Shown: positions 15,656 to 24,763 of the stretch, one piece after another
How positions within the stretch are numbered: the first letter of the stretch is position 1
How the letters are laid out: each line of letters starts with the position of its first letter
DNA from: Chryseobacterium paludis
GTDB lineage: Bacteria; Bacteroidota; Bacteroidia; Flavobacteriales; Weeksellaceae
Direction: 5' to 3'
NCBI RefSeq assembly: GCF_025403485.1
Contig: NZ_CP099966.1
Coordinates: 1,178,001-1,242,000 of the forward strand
Length of the DNA: 64,000 nt
Position numbers and translations under genes: made by a program
Notes under the pieces: generated by a model
What the model saw: the letters and a program-made list of their open reading frames with translations, nothing else
Told to the model about the DNA's origin: nothing
Database searches by the model: none

Positions 15656-18128
15656 AACCATTATATTACTTTTACTTCTTGTCAGCTTTCCTCTTATTGT
15701 CTCTGCACAGCAGAGTGAACGCGTAAACGGCAAGATCATGCTGTCTGATAAAGCGCCTGTAAAAAATGCACTTTTAAGATTAGTAAATACGCCATATCAG
15801 GCGAAAACCAATAATTTAGGAGAATATTATTTTGAAAATGTACCCGCTGGAGACTATACGCTTCAGGTGGTTTTAAATGATATTGAACTGACTCGTGAAC
15901 CCATCCGTATTGAGAAAGATGTCTACGAAATCCCGGTGATCTACACCGCAGTAGAAAACAATGTTATTGAAGGAATTACGGTGTATGCTTTTAGCAGAAA
16001 TAAATTTCTGGATAAAGACAGTACCTCAATTTCAAAAATGCCATTGAAAAATTTGGAAAATCCACAGATGTACACCAGTATCAATCAGCAGATCCTGAAA
16101 GAACAGCTTGTTTATGATGTATCGGATGCTTTAAAAAATGTTCCGGGTATTGTAAAAATGCAGGGCAGCCCGGGAAGAGCAGGAGATGGTAGTTTCTATT
16201 ATAATTTAAGAGGATTCCCTACAAGGGTTTCTATGGTAGATGGTGTTCCAGCAACAACTAACTCGGAAATTGATCCTGCTGATATTGAGCGTATCGATGT
16301 CATTAAAGGACCTTCCGGAACATTGTATGGTGGTGCGGTTACCTCTTTTGGAGGGTTGATCAACGTAGTAACAAAAAAACCGAAAGATTATTTCGGAGGT
16401 GAGGTTTCTTATCTTTTGGGAAGCTATAACCTTAACCGTGTTACAGCGGATGTTTATGGCCCTATTACTGACTCCAGAAAAACACTTTTCCGTTTGAATG
16501 CTGCTTATCAGTATCAAAATGGATTCAGAGATTCTGAGTTCAGAAAGTCAATGTTTGTAGCTCCAACATTCAGCTACCAGGTAAATGACAGATTAAAGTT
16601 CAATCTGGGTGCACAGATTTACACCTATGAAGGAACTAACACGCCGATCATCTTTTTGCCGAGAAACAGACAGTTTACCTCGAGGACTCCAGATGAACTT
16701 GGGTTTGACTGGAAAAAGTCTTATTCAAATAATGATATGACCTTAAAAGCTCCATCAATCAATGTAAAAGCTGAGGTGAATTATAAAATTTCTGATAACT
16801 GGAGTTCTCAGACTTTGATCTCAAGAAACTACAGAAAAACAGAAGGATTATACCAGTATCAGTTCATGAGAGGAAATACTGATAACCTATTGGAACGAAA
16901 TGTACAGTGGCAGAATTCTGAAGGGGCATCTACCAGCATTCAACAGAACTTTAATGGAGAATTTAAAATTGGTAACATCAAAAATAAAGTACTTGTTGGG
17001 TTAGACTACTTGAATCAGTCTTTAAACAATAATAATTCTCCAATTGTTGTATTTGATCAAATTGATGGTAAAAATCTTACAGCGCCAGTACAAGTGCAAA
17101 CGCCAGGGTCACCGCCAGTAACAATAACGGGGACATATGGAGGTATATCTAAAGATCTAGCACTTAAAAAAATACAAGAATTTACTGATGCTGCTATCAA
17201 ACTTAACAAATCACCGATGATCAGAAATACGGCAATGTCTAATGTTTATGGGGCATATGTTTCAGATGCGGTTTATATTACAGACCGTTTGATTACTTTG
17301 CTTAGTTTACGTTTTGATCATTATGAAAGTAAAGGACAACTTAACCTAAACAATAATACCCGTACGGGAGACTTTAATCAGAATGCCTGGTCTCCTAAAG
17401 TAGGCTTATTGTATCAGGTCTTTAAAGATCGTTTATCTGCTTATGCCAACTATATGAACGGTTTCAGCTATACAGCCCCAGTTACACAGCCATTACCTGA
17501 TTACAGTGGTGTTTTGAAGCCACAAATGGCTAAACAATGGGAAGTAGGAGTAAAAGGAAATTTGTGGAGAAATAAAGTGAATTTCACAGTTGGGTATTAT
17601 GATATTCTTGTTGACAATATGCCTCAGGAAATTGTAGTGAATCGTGATGGAACCGATTATAGAATCACAACACAAGATGGAGAGCAGAAAAGTAAAGGGA
17701 TTGAAATTGAAACTATCCTGAATCCGATTCAAGGTCTTAACATTATGGCAGGATATACCTATAATGACAGTAAATTTGTGAGATCAGCTGCTGCTACAGA
17801 AGGTCGCCGTCCATCAACTGCAGGCCCAGCTAATATATTCAATTCATGGATCAGCTATATACTTCCAATCAACGGACTTCAAGGGCTAGGCGTAGGTTTT
17901 GGAGTTAACCGTGTTGGTCAACAGATCACTGTCGATAATGCAGCTACAGGACAATTTATATTCCCGGCCTATACTTTGGTCAACGCTTCTATATCTCTTG
18001 AAAAAGAGAAGTACAGATTAGGATTTAAAATGAATAATTTAGGAAATGCACAGTATTTTTCAGGACAGGGCGTTGTAGTAGCTCAAATGCCTCGTAACTT
18101 TGTTGCGGAGGTAAGTCTTAAGTTTTAA
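15642..18128 (+). CDS. TonB-dependent siderophore receptor
   Basis: An 828-residue outer membrane receptor. A signal peptide ends at about 'SAQQ' (residue 22). Next comes a carboxypeptidase-regulatory-like beta domain (~25-105, 'VNGKIMLSDKAPVKNALLRL'), then the plug: 'YDVSDALKNVPGI', 'YNLRGFPTRVSMVDGVP', 'IERIDVIKGPSGTLYGG'. A 22-strand barrel of the FhuA/FoxA type follows, ending in a C-terminal Phe ('VAEVSLKF'). It would import the ferric form of the siderophore made by the genes just upstream, with which it overlaps by 14 nt. The N-terminal CarboxypepD_reg domain is common in Bacteroidota receptors; no extra STN signalling domain is seen. Confidence 0.92.
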   Translation: MKTFRTIILLLLLVSFPLIVSAQQSERVNGKIMLSDKAPVKNALLRLVNTPYQAKTNNLGEYYFENVPAGDYTLQVVLNDIELTREPIRIEKDVYEIPVIYTAVENNVIEGITVYAFSRNKFLDKDSTSISKMPLKNLENPQMYTSINQQILKEQLVYDVSDALKNVPGIVKMQGSPGRAGDGSFYYNLRGFPTRVSMVDGVPATTNSEIDPADIERIDVIKGPSGTLYGGAVTSFGGLINVVTKKPKDYFGGEVSYLLGSYNLNRVTADVYGPITDSRKTLFRLNAAYQYQNGFRDSEFRKSMFVAPTFSYQVNDRLKFNLGAQIYTYEGTNTPIIFLPRNRQFTSRTPDELGFDWKKSYSNNDMTLKAPSINVKAEVNYKISDNWSSQTLISRNYRKTEGLYQYQFMRGNTDNLLERNVQWQNSEGASTSIQQNFNGEFKIGNIKNKVLVGLDYLNQSLNNNNSPIVVFDQIDGKNLTAPVQVQTPGSPPVTITGTYGGISKDLALKKIQEFTDAAIKLNKSPMIRNTAMSNVYGAYVSDAVYITDRLITLLSLRFDHYESKGQLNLNNNTRTGDFNQNAWSPKVGLLYQVFKDRLSAYANYMNGFSYTAPVTQPLPDYSGVLKPQMAKQWEVGVKGNLWRNKVNFTVGYYDILVDNMPQEIVVNRDGTDYRITTQDGEQKSKGIEIETILNPIQGLNIMAGYTYNDSKFVRSAAATEGRRPSTAGPANIFNSWISYILPINGLQGLGVGFGVNRVGQQITVDNAATGQFIFPAYTLVNASISLEKEKYRLGFKMNNLGNAQYFSGQGVVVAQMPRNFVAEVSLKF

Positions 18129-18130
18129 CA

Positions 18131-19330
18131 ATGAATCCCAGATTTAGAAAAATTACATATCAAATACATCTATGGCTCGGACTAACGTCCGGGCTTATAG
18201 TTGTAATAATGGCAGTCACAGGTTGTATTCTCGCTTTTGAAAAAGAATTAAAACATACATTCTATCCGGAAAAGTATTTCGTAAAAAATATAAAGAAGGA
18301 AAAACTACAGTTTTCTGAGCTTAAATTAAAAGCAGAGCAAGCATTGCCAGACAGCCTAAAAGTCAGCAGGGTAGAAATATCTTCAGACCCATCCCGAAGT
18401 TATGCATTCCGTTCTTTAAAAATGAATAACGAAGCCTTGACTTATTGGGGTACTTATGTTCATTATTACAGGGTTTATATTGACCCTTACACCGGAAAAG
18501 TTCTAGAAGTTGAAAATGCAAAAACAGATTTTTTTGAGATCGTCATGGACCTTCATCGAAGACTTTTACTTGGAGAGAAAATAGGGAAGACCATTACAGG
18601 ATATTCGACACTAATTTTAGCGATTATGCTCTTTTCAGGACTGGTGATCTGGTATCCCCGAAAGATGAATAAGAATGCTTTAAAAGGTATGTTTTCTATT
18701 AAAACATCTGCCAATTGGAAAAGAATTAATTACGACAGTCACAATGTTCTCGGTTTCTATGCTGTTATTCCTCTGCTTCTTATTTCATATGCCGCAGTGA
18801 TATGGAATTTTGAAGATATTGATAAATGGGTAAAGAAAACATTGAATGGAAAAACCCATACTGAACAAAAAGCTAAAAGTAAAATACCATCTGGAGATTT
18901 TTCAAATCAAAAGGACATTTTAAATATTGTTGGAAGTCAAGTAGAAAAAACTTTAGCCGGTAAAGAATCAGCACTTATCACCTTTCCTAAGAAAGAGGAG
19001 GGAACCTATTATGCTGAAGTGACTTACGGTAATAAACAATACCAGAATGAGCAATTCAATTTTGATCAATATTCCGGAGAAATTTTAAAACATCAATCTT
19101 ATAAAGACAAGAATATAGGCTATGGAACTGCATTAAGAGAAAGAAACTATGATCTGCACACCGGAAGTATATTCGGACTTGCAGGGAGGTTTTTATTTTT
19201 ATTTGCAGGGATGATCGCTGTTTCACTTCCTATCACAGGATTTATCATTTATTTAAATAGAAAAAAGAAGCGACCTCAAAAAAGAAAGCATTATCATATT
19301 CATAAAAAAAGACATTCTTTTTCAAAATAA
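18131..19330 (+). CDS. PepSY-domain transmembrane protein, probable ferric-siderophore reductase
   Basis: A 399-residue inner membrane protein starting 2 nt after the receptor stop. It begins 'RKITYQIHLWLGLTSGLIVV', the PepSY_TM signature with a conserved His in TM1. Further TM segments lie near residues 157-175 ('GYSTLILAIMLFSGLVIW'), 210-228 and 352-375, and the C-terminus is highly basic ('RKKKRPQKRKHYHIHKKR'). Periplasmic PepSY domains lie between them. In other bacteria PepSY-TM proteins next to siderophore receptors (for example FoxB) reduce ferric siderophore in the periplasm so that Fe(II) can be released. That role is likely here because no siderophore ABC importer is in the operon. 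Confidence 0.85.
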   Translation: MNPRFRKITYQIHLWLGLTSGLIVVIMAVTGCILAFEKELKHTFYPEKYFVKNIKKEKLQFSELKLKAEQALPDSLKVSRVEISSDPSRSYAFRSLKMNNEALTYWGTYVHYYRVYIDPYTGKVLEVENAKTDFFEIVMDLHRRLLLGEKIGKTITGYSTLILAIMLFSGLVIWYPRKMNKNALKGMFSIKTSANWKRINYDSHNVLGFYAVIPLLLISYAAVIWNFEDIDKWVKKTLNGKTHTEQKAKSKIPSGDFSNQKDILNIVGSQVEKTLAGKESALITFPKKEEGTYYAEVTYGNKQYQNEQFNFDQYSGEILKHQSYKDKNIGYGTALRERNYDLHTGSIFGLAGRFLFLFAGMIAVSLPITGFIIYLNRKKKRPQKRKHYHIHKKRHSFSK

Positions 19331-19353
19331 AAAGAAACAAGACCTAAGAAAGT

Positions 19354-19376
19354 GCAAATTATATTTGCTCTTTTTT
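19354..19376 (+). terminator. intrinsic terminator of the siderophore operon
   Basis: GCAAAT (19354-19359), 3-nt loop, ATTTGC (19363-19368), then a T-run. The stem is short and AT-rich, so it is a weak or moderate terminator. Confidence 0.5.
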
Positions 19377-19393
19377 AATTTAAAATCTAAATT

Positions 19394-19425
19394 TTCTCTC
19401 GCAGATTTCACAGATTACGCAGATT
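19394..19425. repeat. 'CTCGCAGAT' intergenic repeat, copy 1
   Basis: ttctctcgcagatttcaca followed by gattacgcagatta. It is repeated almost exactly at 19576-19606 in the same orientation; related copies occur near 26.05, 26.17, 46.03, 46.34 and 47.53 kb. Confidence 0.65.
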
Positions 19426-19575
19426 AATAAAACCTAAACATCTGCCAGATCTCCAAGATATAATTATTTAAAATTTTAGATTTTCGCTTCTTCAATCAAC
19501 TTGTTGATTCATCTTTGCCTTCTTAAATTCAAAAGTATCAATTATAAATCTTTGCGTTAAAAATTAATAGTTTTT

Positions 19576-19606
19576 TCTCTCGCAGATTTTACAGATTACG
19601 CAGATC
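19576..19606. repeat. 'CTCGCAGAT' intergenic repeat, copy 2
   Basis: Near-identical direct copy of the 19394 element (ctcgcagattttacagatta then cgcagat), 182 nt downstream of it. Confidence 0.65.
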
Positions 19607-19659
19607 AATTAAAATACAAGGAACAGTGAGAGATTATTTAAATACAAAGAATTCCACGT

Positions 19660-21171
19660 TTAAATAAGCTTTCTCACATTTTCAGACAATATCTTTATAC
19701 TTTGTTTCATTTCTTCAAAATCCAGATTACCGAAACCCAATCTCATTGCAGTAAGATCTTTACTCTGATATAATAAAGTTTTAGGGATAAAAAGATTGTT
19801 CTGAGCACAATTTCGGCTTAGCTGCATCAGGTTCATCGAAATATTCCATTCTGTCCAGATTGCCAAACCACCTGATGGTTTTTGAAACTTTATGAATTCT
19901 CCTAAATATTCTTCCAGTAAAAGAGCAAATTGATCTCGTCTTTCCTGATAAGTTTTAACTGATTTTTTAAGATAACGATGAATTTCGCCTTCGGCAATCA
20001 TTTCTCCCAAAACCTGTTCCATCAGAATATCTCCCTGCCGGTCTATAATTCCTAAATATTTCCGCAGTTCTGCCATCAGATTTTCTGGTGCTACAATAAA
20101 CCCGGTTCGAAATCCCGGTGCCAATGATTTCCCAAATGAACCGATATAGACCACCATTCCGTTCGTATCTGCACTGGCTAATGGAAGGATAGGACTTTTA
20201 TCATAATGGAAATCATAATCGTAATCATCTTCTAGGATAATAAATCCAAATTCATTCGCTAAGTTCAACAATTCCAGCCTTCTCTGTGCACTCAATGTTA
20301 CTGTGGTAGGATAGTGGTGATGGGGTGTAAGATACAGCATGCGTATCTTTTGTTTTTTGCAGGCTTCCCGTACATTTTCTACCATAATACCTTCTTCATC
20401 AATCGGTATTGAAACAATATTTACACCTGCTTTCTGAAAGATCATATTAACGGAAAAATAACTCAAAGCACCTACCAATACAGTATCTCCCTGTGACAGC
20501 AAAACTTCTGAAACAATATAAATACTCATCTCCGTACTTCTTGTAATGAGCAGGTTATTTTTTGAAATAGGCAAGCCCCGCGAAAGATTCAGATATCTGG
20601 AAAGATTCTTTTTAAAAAATTCACTCCCGTCATGGTTGTAATGGCCAAGCATTTTATGATGTGCTTTTCGCTTCAAAATAGCACTGTATATCTTAGAATG
20701 CTGATCAATCTGTGTCAGTCTGATATCCGGCACCCCATCATTAAAAAGATATTCACAGGCAGAATGTTCAAATGGATTGTCCAGAATATTGGATGTTTTA
20801 AAAGAAAAACCGGTTATTTTAGGATAATGTTCCAGATCATTTTTTCCGAATTCTTTAAAAGGTAAAGGTTCATCATGATTTTTCCCGATAATAAAAGTCC
20901 CTTTATTTGGAATACTTTCTACCCAACCCTGGGAAAATAATTCATCATAGACCGCTACAATCGTATTTCTGTGAACCTCAAGGGTCTGACTTAAAGCTCT
21001 GGTTCCAGGAAGCTTAGTTCCAAAAGGAAGAAAACCTCTCTGAATTGCATTAATGAGCTGATTTGCAATCTGCATATAAATTGAAGTATCTGAGGTTCTG
21101 CTGATTTTTACAAAACTTTGATACGGAATTTCAACCGGACTATCCATAATATTAAAACTGGCACCATTCAA
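19660..21171 (-). CDS. MocR/PdxR-type regulator (GntR winged helix + aminotransferase domain)
   Basis: A 503-residue regulator. Residues ~15-85 hold the GntR winged HTH ('MQIANQLINAIQRGF', 'KLPGTRALSQTLEVHRNTIV'). Residues ~130-500 are a fold-type-I aminotransferase domain, with the PLP lysine in 'YIGSFGKSLAPGFRTGFI' and the Asp in 'FIILEDDYDYDFHYD'. MocR proteins use PLP or an external aldimine as the sensed ligand and often control PLP, GABA or taurine metabolism. It is divergent, with only 41 nt to the biotin operon, whose BioF and BioA are PLP enzymes; control of that operon is plausible but unproven. A second in-frame start 8 residues later (MDSPVEIPYQ) is possible. Confidence 0.88.
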   Translation of the reverse strand: MNGASFNIMDSPVEIPYQSFVKISRTSDTSIYMQIANQLINAIQRGFLPFGTKLPGTRALSQTLEVHRNTIVAVYDELFSQGWVESIPNKGTFIIGKNHDEPLPFKEFGKNDLEHYPKITGFSFKTSNILDNPFEHSACEYLFNDGVPDIRLTQIDQHSKIYSAILKRKAHHKMLGHYNHDGSEFFKKNLSRYLNLSRGLPISKNNLLITRSTEMSIYIVSEVLLSQGDTVLVGALSYFSVNMIFQKAGVNIVSIPIDEEGIMVENVREACKKQKIRMLYLTPHHHYPTTVTLSAQRRLELLNLANEFGFIILEDDYDYDFHYDKSPILPLASADTNGMVVYIGSFGKSLAPGFRTGFIVAPENLMAELRKYLGIIDRQGDILMEQVLGEMIAEGEIHRYLKKSVKTYQERRDQFALLLEEYLGEFIKFQKPSGGLAIWTEWNISMNLMQLSRNCAQNNLFIPKTLLYQSKDLTAMRLGFGNLDFEEMKQSIKILSENVRKLI

Positions 21172-21187
21172 CCATCCGGCAATATAC

Positions 21188-21195
21188 TACATTTG
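21188..21195 (+). promoter_or_regulatory. -7 promoter box of the biotin operon
   Basis: TACATTTG fits TAnnTTTG and lies 17 nt before the ATG at 21213. No TTG is found at the normal distance upstream, so the promoter may need an activator such as the divergent MocR protein. Confidence 0.4.
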
Positions 21196-21212
21196 ATCCA
21201 AAATAAAAATAC

Positions 21213-21830
21213 ATGGAATTTTACAATCTATTAGAAAGCATTGTAAAGAATAATGAGATTCACGCCAAATGGCTGAACACATTATCTTTTATGGAGAATG
21301 CAGGGGCCAGAAAAATCTCCAGCTGCGAACATCCCACACAGGTTAGTCAGATCCAGCTAAAACATGCTGCAGAGGAGCACCGCCATGCTTATTACCTGAA
21401 AAAGCAGATTGGAAAACTGAATCCTGATTATTGTAAAACTTATGAAAAAGAAGAGCTATTGGCTTCATTAGCTACACGACAGTATCTTCATTCTTTGGAT
21501 ATTAAAGCCTGTAAATATTTACAGAAAGCATTTACGCTAAATAAAGAAGAGCTTAAATATGCTGCTTACCTTTTTGTGACCTACGCGATAGAGGTACGCG
21601 CCGACGAATTATATCCCGTATATCAGGATATCCTTACTAAAGAATCTTCTAAAATTATGGTAAAATCTATTATTCTGGAAGAAGAAGGGCATCTTGAAGA
21701 AATGATCAATCAGCTGAATGAATTTTCAGAAGACTGGCAGGCTCATGCTGAAAATATCCTGAAAATAGAACATGAATTACACGATCAATGGATTAATTCT
21801 ATTGCTAAAGAAGTAATACAGCTTAATTAG
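21213..21830 (+). CDS. ferritin-like di-iron protein of unknown function heading the biotin operon
   Basis: A 205-residue all-alpha protein with two E-x-x-H iron-binding motifs: E55-x-x-H58 in 'KHAAEEHRHAYYL' and E157-x-x-H160 in 'ILEEEGHLEEM'. Candidate third and fourth ligands are E28 and E127/E132 ('IEVRADELYP'). This is the E...ExxH...E...ExxH pattern of ferritin-like di-iron-carboxylate oxidases and hydroxylases. There is no signal peptide or membrane segment. It is first in the bio operon and ends 2 nt before bioF. I do not recognise it as a named biotin enzyme. No bioC, bioH, bioW, bioI or bioZ is present in the window, so a role in making or releasing the pimeloyl precursor is an attractive inference only. 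Alternatives: iron storage, radical scavenging, or tRNA hydroxylase-like activity. Confidence 0.75.
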   Translation: MEFYNLLESIVKNNEIHAKWLNTLSFMENAGARKISSCEHPTQVSQIQLKHAAEEHRHAYYLKKQIGKLNPDYCKTYEKEELLASLATRQYLHSLDIKACKYLQKAFTLNKEELKYAAYLFVTYAIEVRADELYPVYQDILTKESSKIMVKSIILEEEGHLEEMINQLNEFSEDWQAHAENILKIEHELHDQWINSIAKEVIQLN

Positions 21831-21832
21831 AA

Positions 21833-22944
21833 ATGTCAGCAGGTCAGTTTGTTCAATGGCAACAGGCATTAGATAAGAGAAAGGAACAGGGAATCTTCAG
21901 GTCTTTAAAGAATAGAACTGAAGGAGTTGATTTTTATTCTAATGACTATTTAGGTTTAGCCAGAAATAAGGAGCTTCAACAATTATTGCTTGAAAAAGTT
22001 CAGGACAATCCAGCATTATTATCTGGAAGTACAGGATCAAGGCTGATTAGTGGCAATAGCATAACAGCTGCAGAAACTGAAGAATTTATTGCCGCACAAC
22101 ATCAATATGACTCAGCATTGCTTTTCCCCTCCGGATATAATGCTAATCTGGCGTTATTTTCAACACTGCCCGGAAGGCAGGATACGATTATCATTGATGA
22201 CCAGATTCATCGGTCAGTACACGATGCTTGTATGATGTCTCATGCAAAAAAAAAAAATTCAAACATAATGATCTTGATAGTTTAGAAAATAAACTTCAAC
22301 GAACTGATGGCACATGTTATATCGCAATAGAAAGCTTGTATTCGATGGAAGGAGATTTTGCTCCACTTCAGGAAATTGTTCAACTCGCTGAAAAATATTC
22401 TGCAGGTTTATTGGTTGATGAAGCTCATGCTTTTGGAGTTTTAGGATATGGAATGGTTACAGAACATCAATTACAGGATTATGTCTTGGCTACCGTAATT
22501 ACCTATGGTAAAGCACTTGGTGCTCACGGTGCAGCAATACTGACCAATGAACTGGTCAAAACCTATCTTATCAATTTTGCTTCTCCTTTTATCTATACTA
22601 CTTCTGCTCAGGATATACAGTGGATGTCCATAAAAATTGGGTATGATTTTCTTCAGATGCATCCTGAATTATCACTAAAGCTCCAGTATAACATAAATAT
22701 TTTCAGGGCACAGGCTATTAAAACTCCTTCTTCAGAAAACAGTCCTATACAGGCAGTTATAATCCGGGATAATCAAAAATTAAAAATCTTACAAAATAAT
22801 TTATCTGAAAAAGGAATGCTTACATACCCTATCTATAGTCCTACTGTAAAAGAAGGTACAGAAAGGTTACGTGTTTGTCTGCACAGCTTTAATACCGAAG
22901 AAGAAATTATAGAGCTTGTCAGAACACTTAAAGAATTTATATAA
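21833..22944 (+). pseudogene. bioF: 8-amino-7-oxononanoate synthase, frameshifted at a 12-A tract
   Basis: Two adjacent frames together encode one BioF-like PLP enzyme of ~370 residues. The first (21833-22285) carries 'DFYSNDYLGLARNKEL', 'GSTGSRLISGNSI' and 'LFPSGYNANLALFSTLP'. The second (productive from ~22250 to 22944) carries 'FKHNDLDSLE', 'VDEAHAFGVLGYG' and the Schiff-base lysine in 'VITYGKALGAHGAA'. The frames switch at a run of 12 A at 22246-22257; one extra A, two fewer, or a -1 slip there restores a full enzyme. It would condense pimeloyl-ACP/CoA with alanine. Either a true mutation, a homopolymer sequencing error, or expression through slippage; all other BioF motifs are intact, arguing against old decay. 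Confidence 0.88.
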
Positions 22945-23023
22945 GAAAGTAAAATCGTGAAACAATAAAACAGATGGTCAATTCTGGACTTTTATCATTT
23001 CACATTTACGAAAATATTGAAAC

Positions 23024-23632
23024 ATGAAATTATTTATCACCGGAATAGGAACCGAAATAGGAAAAACCGTTTGTTCCGCTATTTTAACTCAACATTTTAA
23101 AGCAGATTATTGGAAACCAATACAATCGGGAGACCTTCATAACACGGACAGTATGAAAATCAAAGATTGGGTAGGAAGCGGGGTAGTCTGTCATCCTGAA
23201 ACCTATCGTTTACAATTGGCCGCATCACCCCATCAATCTGCTGCGGAGGAAGGAATACAAATTCGGGTTGATGATTTTCAATTACCGGAAACATCAAATT
23301 CTCTTATTGTAGAAGGAGCTGGGGGATTGATGGTTCCCGTCTCAGATAATGAATTAATGATTGATCTCATCGAAAAGTTAAGACTTCCAGTGGTCTTGGT
23401 CGTCAGAAATTATCTGGGATGTATCAACCATACTTTATTATCAATAATGGCATTGAAAGAAAAAGGATTATTGCTCGAATACTTAATCCTAAACGGAGAA
23501 TTTCCTCCTGATACTGAAAGAATAATACTCAATTACACGAATAAAAAAACAAAAATAATCAGAGTTCCGGATGTAGATTTTATTACAAAGGAAAAAATAG
23601 AATTAATCGCAAACAATTTACAAAATGGATAA
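23024..23632 (+). CDS. bioD: dethiobiotin synthetase
   Basis: A 202-residue cytosolic ATPase starting with the P-loop '[19 protein letters not shown]' (GTxxGKT variant), then 'YWKPIQSGD' (substrate lysine) and '[16 protein letters not shown]' (the EGAGG motif). It converts 7,8-diaminopelargonate, CO2 and ATP to dethiobiotin. Slightly shorter than the ~220-residue norm. It follows bioF by 79 nt and overlaps bioB by 8 nt, so it is part of the biotin operon. Confidence 0.93.
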   Translation: MKLFITGIGTEIGKTVCSAILTQHFKADYWKPIQSGDLHNTDSMKIKDWVGSGVVCHPETYRLQLAASPHQSAAEEGIQIRVDDFQLPETSNSLIVEGAGGLMVPVSDNELMIDLIEKLRLPVVLVVRNYLGCINHTLLSIMALKEKGLLLEYLILNGEFPPDTERIILNYTNKKTKIIRVPDVDFITKEKIELIANNLQNG

Positions 23633-24620
23633 AAAAACAGAACTTAGAAATGACTGGACCAAACAGGAAATAGAAGAGATATTTAATCAGCCTTTAATGG
23701 AGCTTATTTACAAGGCGGCTACTGTACATCGCGAATGGCATAATCCGGAAGAAATACAGATATCTACTTTATTATCTATTAAAACAGGAGGTTGTGTGGA
23801 AGACTGTTCCTACTGTGGACAGGCAGCACGTTATCATACCAATATCAAAGTACAGGCTTTATTGCCTACAGAAAAAGTAATTGAACATGCCCAGAAAGCA
23901 AAAGACTCAGGCTCTTCAAGATTCTGTATGGCTGCCGCATGGCGTGAAGTTCGTAATAACCGTGATTTTGACCGGGTTATTGATATGGTAAAAGGGGTGA
24001 ACGAATTGGGATTAGAGGTATGTTGTACACTAGGAATGCTCACAGAAGAACAGGCGATAAGACTTCAGGAAGCTGGATTATATGCTTACAATCATAATCT
24101 GGATACATCCGAACAATATTACGAAGAAATCATTTCTACCCGAACATTTGACAATAGAATTAACACGATCAATAACGTTAGAAACGCAGGAATTACAGTA
24201 TGTTCCGGAGGAATTATAGGTCTTGGAGAAACCAATGGTGATCGTATTTCCATGTTATTGACATTGGCAACAATGCCCAGACACCCGGAATCAGTTCCAA
24301 TTAACGCTTTAGCGAGAGTACCTGGAACGCCTCTTGAAAACAATCCAAAAGTAGATACCTGGGAAATGGTAAGAATGATCGCTACCGCAAGAATTGTCAT
24401 GCCTTCATCAATGGTTCGTTTAAGTGCCGGCCGAATCGAAATGACAGAATCTGAACAGGCATGGTGTTTTATGGCCGGAGCCAACTCAATTTTTACAGGA
24501 GAAAGAGAAACGTTACTAGTAACACCAAATCCAGGCGTATCTGAAGATATGCAGATGCTGAATAATCTGGGGCTGAAACCAAAGAAAAGAGCAGAAGAAG
24601 TTTGGATGAACAGTTTATAA
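23625..24620 (+). CDS. bioB: biotin synthase
   Basis: A 331-residue radical SAM enzyme. The [4Fe-4S] cluster cysteines are C57-x-x-x-C61-x-x-C64 in '[17 protein letters not shown]'. Further hallmarks are '[15 protein letters not shown]', '[12 protein letters not shown]' (YNHNLD motif), '[11 protein letters not shown]' (glycine-rich and cluster cysteine region) and 'RLSAGRIEM' (the Arg ligand of the [2Fe-2S] cluster). It inserts sulfur into dethiobiotin to form biotin. Full length (E. coli BioB is 346). Overlaps bioD by 8 nt. Confidence 0.96.
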   Translation: MDKKTELRNDWTKQEIEEIFNQPLMELIYKAATVHREWHNPEEIQISTLLSIKTGGCVEDCSYCGQAARYHTNIKVQALLPTEKVIEHAQKAKDSGSSRFCMAAAWREVRNNRDFDRVIDMVKGVNELGLEVCCTLGMLTEEQAIRLQEAGLYAYNHNLDTSEQYYEEIISTRTFDNRINTINNVRNAGITVCSGGIIGLGETNGDRISMLLTLATMPRHPESVPINALARVPGTPLENNPKVDTWEMVRMIATARIVMPSSMVRLSAGRIEMTESEQAWCFMAGANSIFTGERETLLVTPNPGVSEDMQMLNNLGLKPKKRAEEVWMNSL

Positions 24621-24724
24621 TAGTTGAAAATTGAAAGTGGAAAGTTGAGAATTCCGAGATTCGAAGTTCGGGGTTTGAGAGCATTAGGGTTTAATTAATC
24701 TAACTTCTAATATCTCCAATTTTT

Positions 24725-24762
24725 CATAAATACATTTTACATCAGTACATAAATACATTTTA
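24725..24762. repeat. 15-bp direct repeat immediately upstream of bioA
   Basis: cataaatacatttta occurs at 24725-24739 and again at 24748-24762, ending one base before the bioA ATG. The spacing (23 nt, about two helical turns) would suit a regulator binding site, or it may be simple slippage. Confidence 0.35.
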
Positions 24763-24763
24763 A

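Larger units (their letters stand above)
19331..19659. other. intergenic region with terminator and two direct repeats
   Basis: No gene seen. It contains a weak hairpin terminator for the siderophore operon (19354-19376) and two direct copies of a 'ctcgcagattt.acagattacgcagat' element (19394-19425 and 19576-19606). Confidence 0.7.

Noticed and set aside
24119..24484. 121-codon minus-strand frame inside bioB
   Set aside because: Shadow of a highly conserved radical SAM enzyme.
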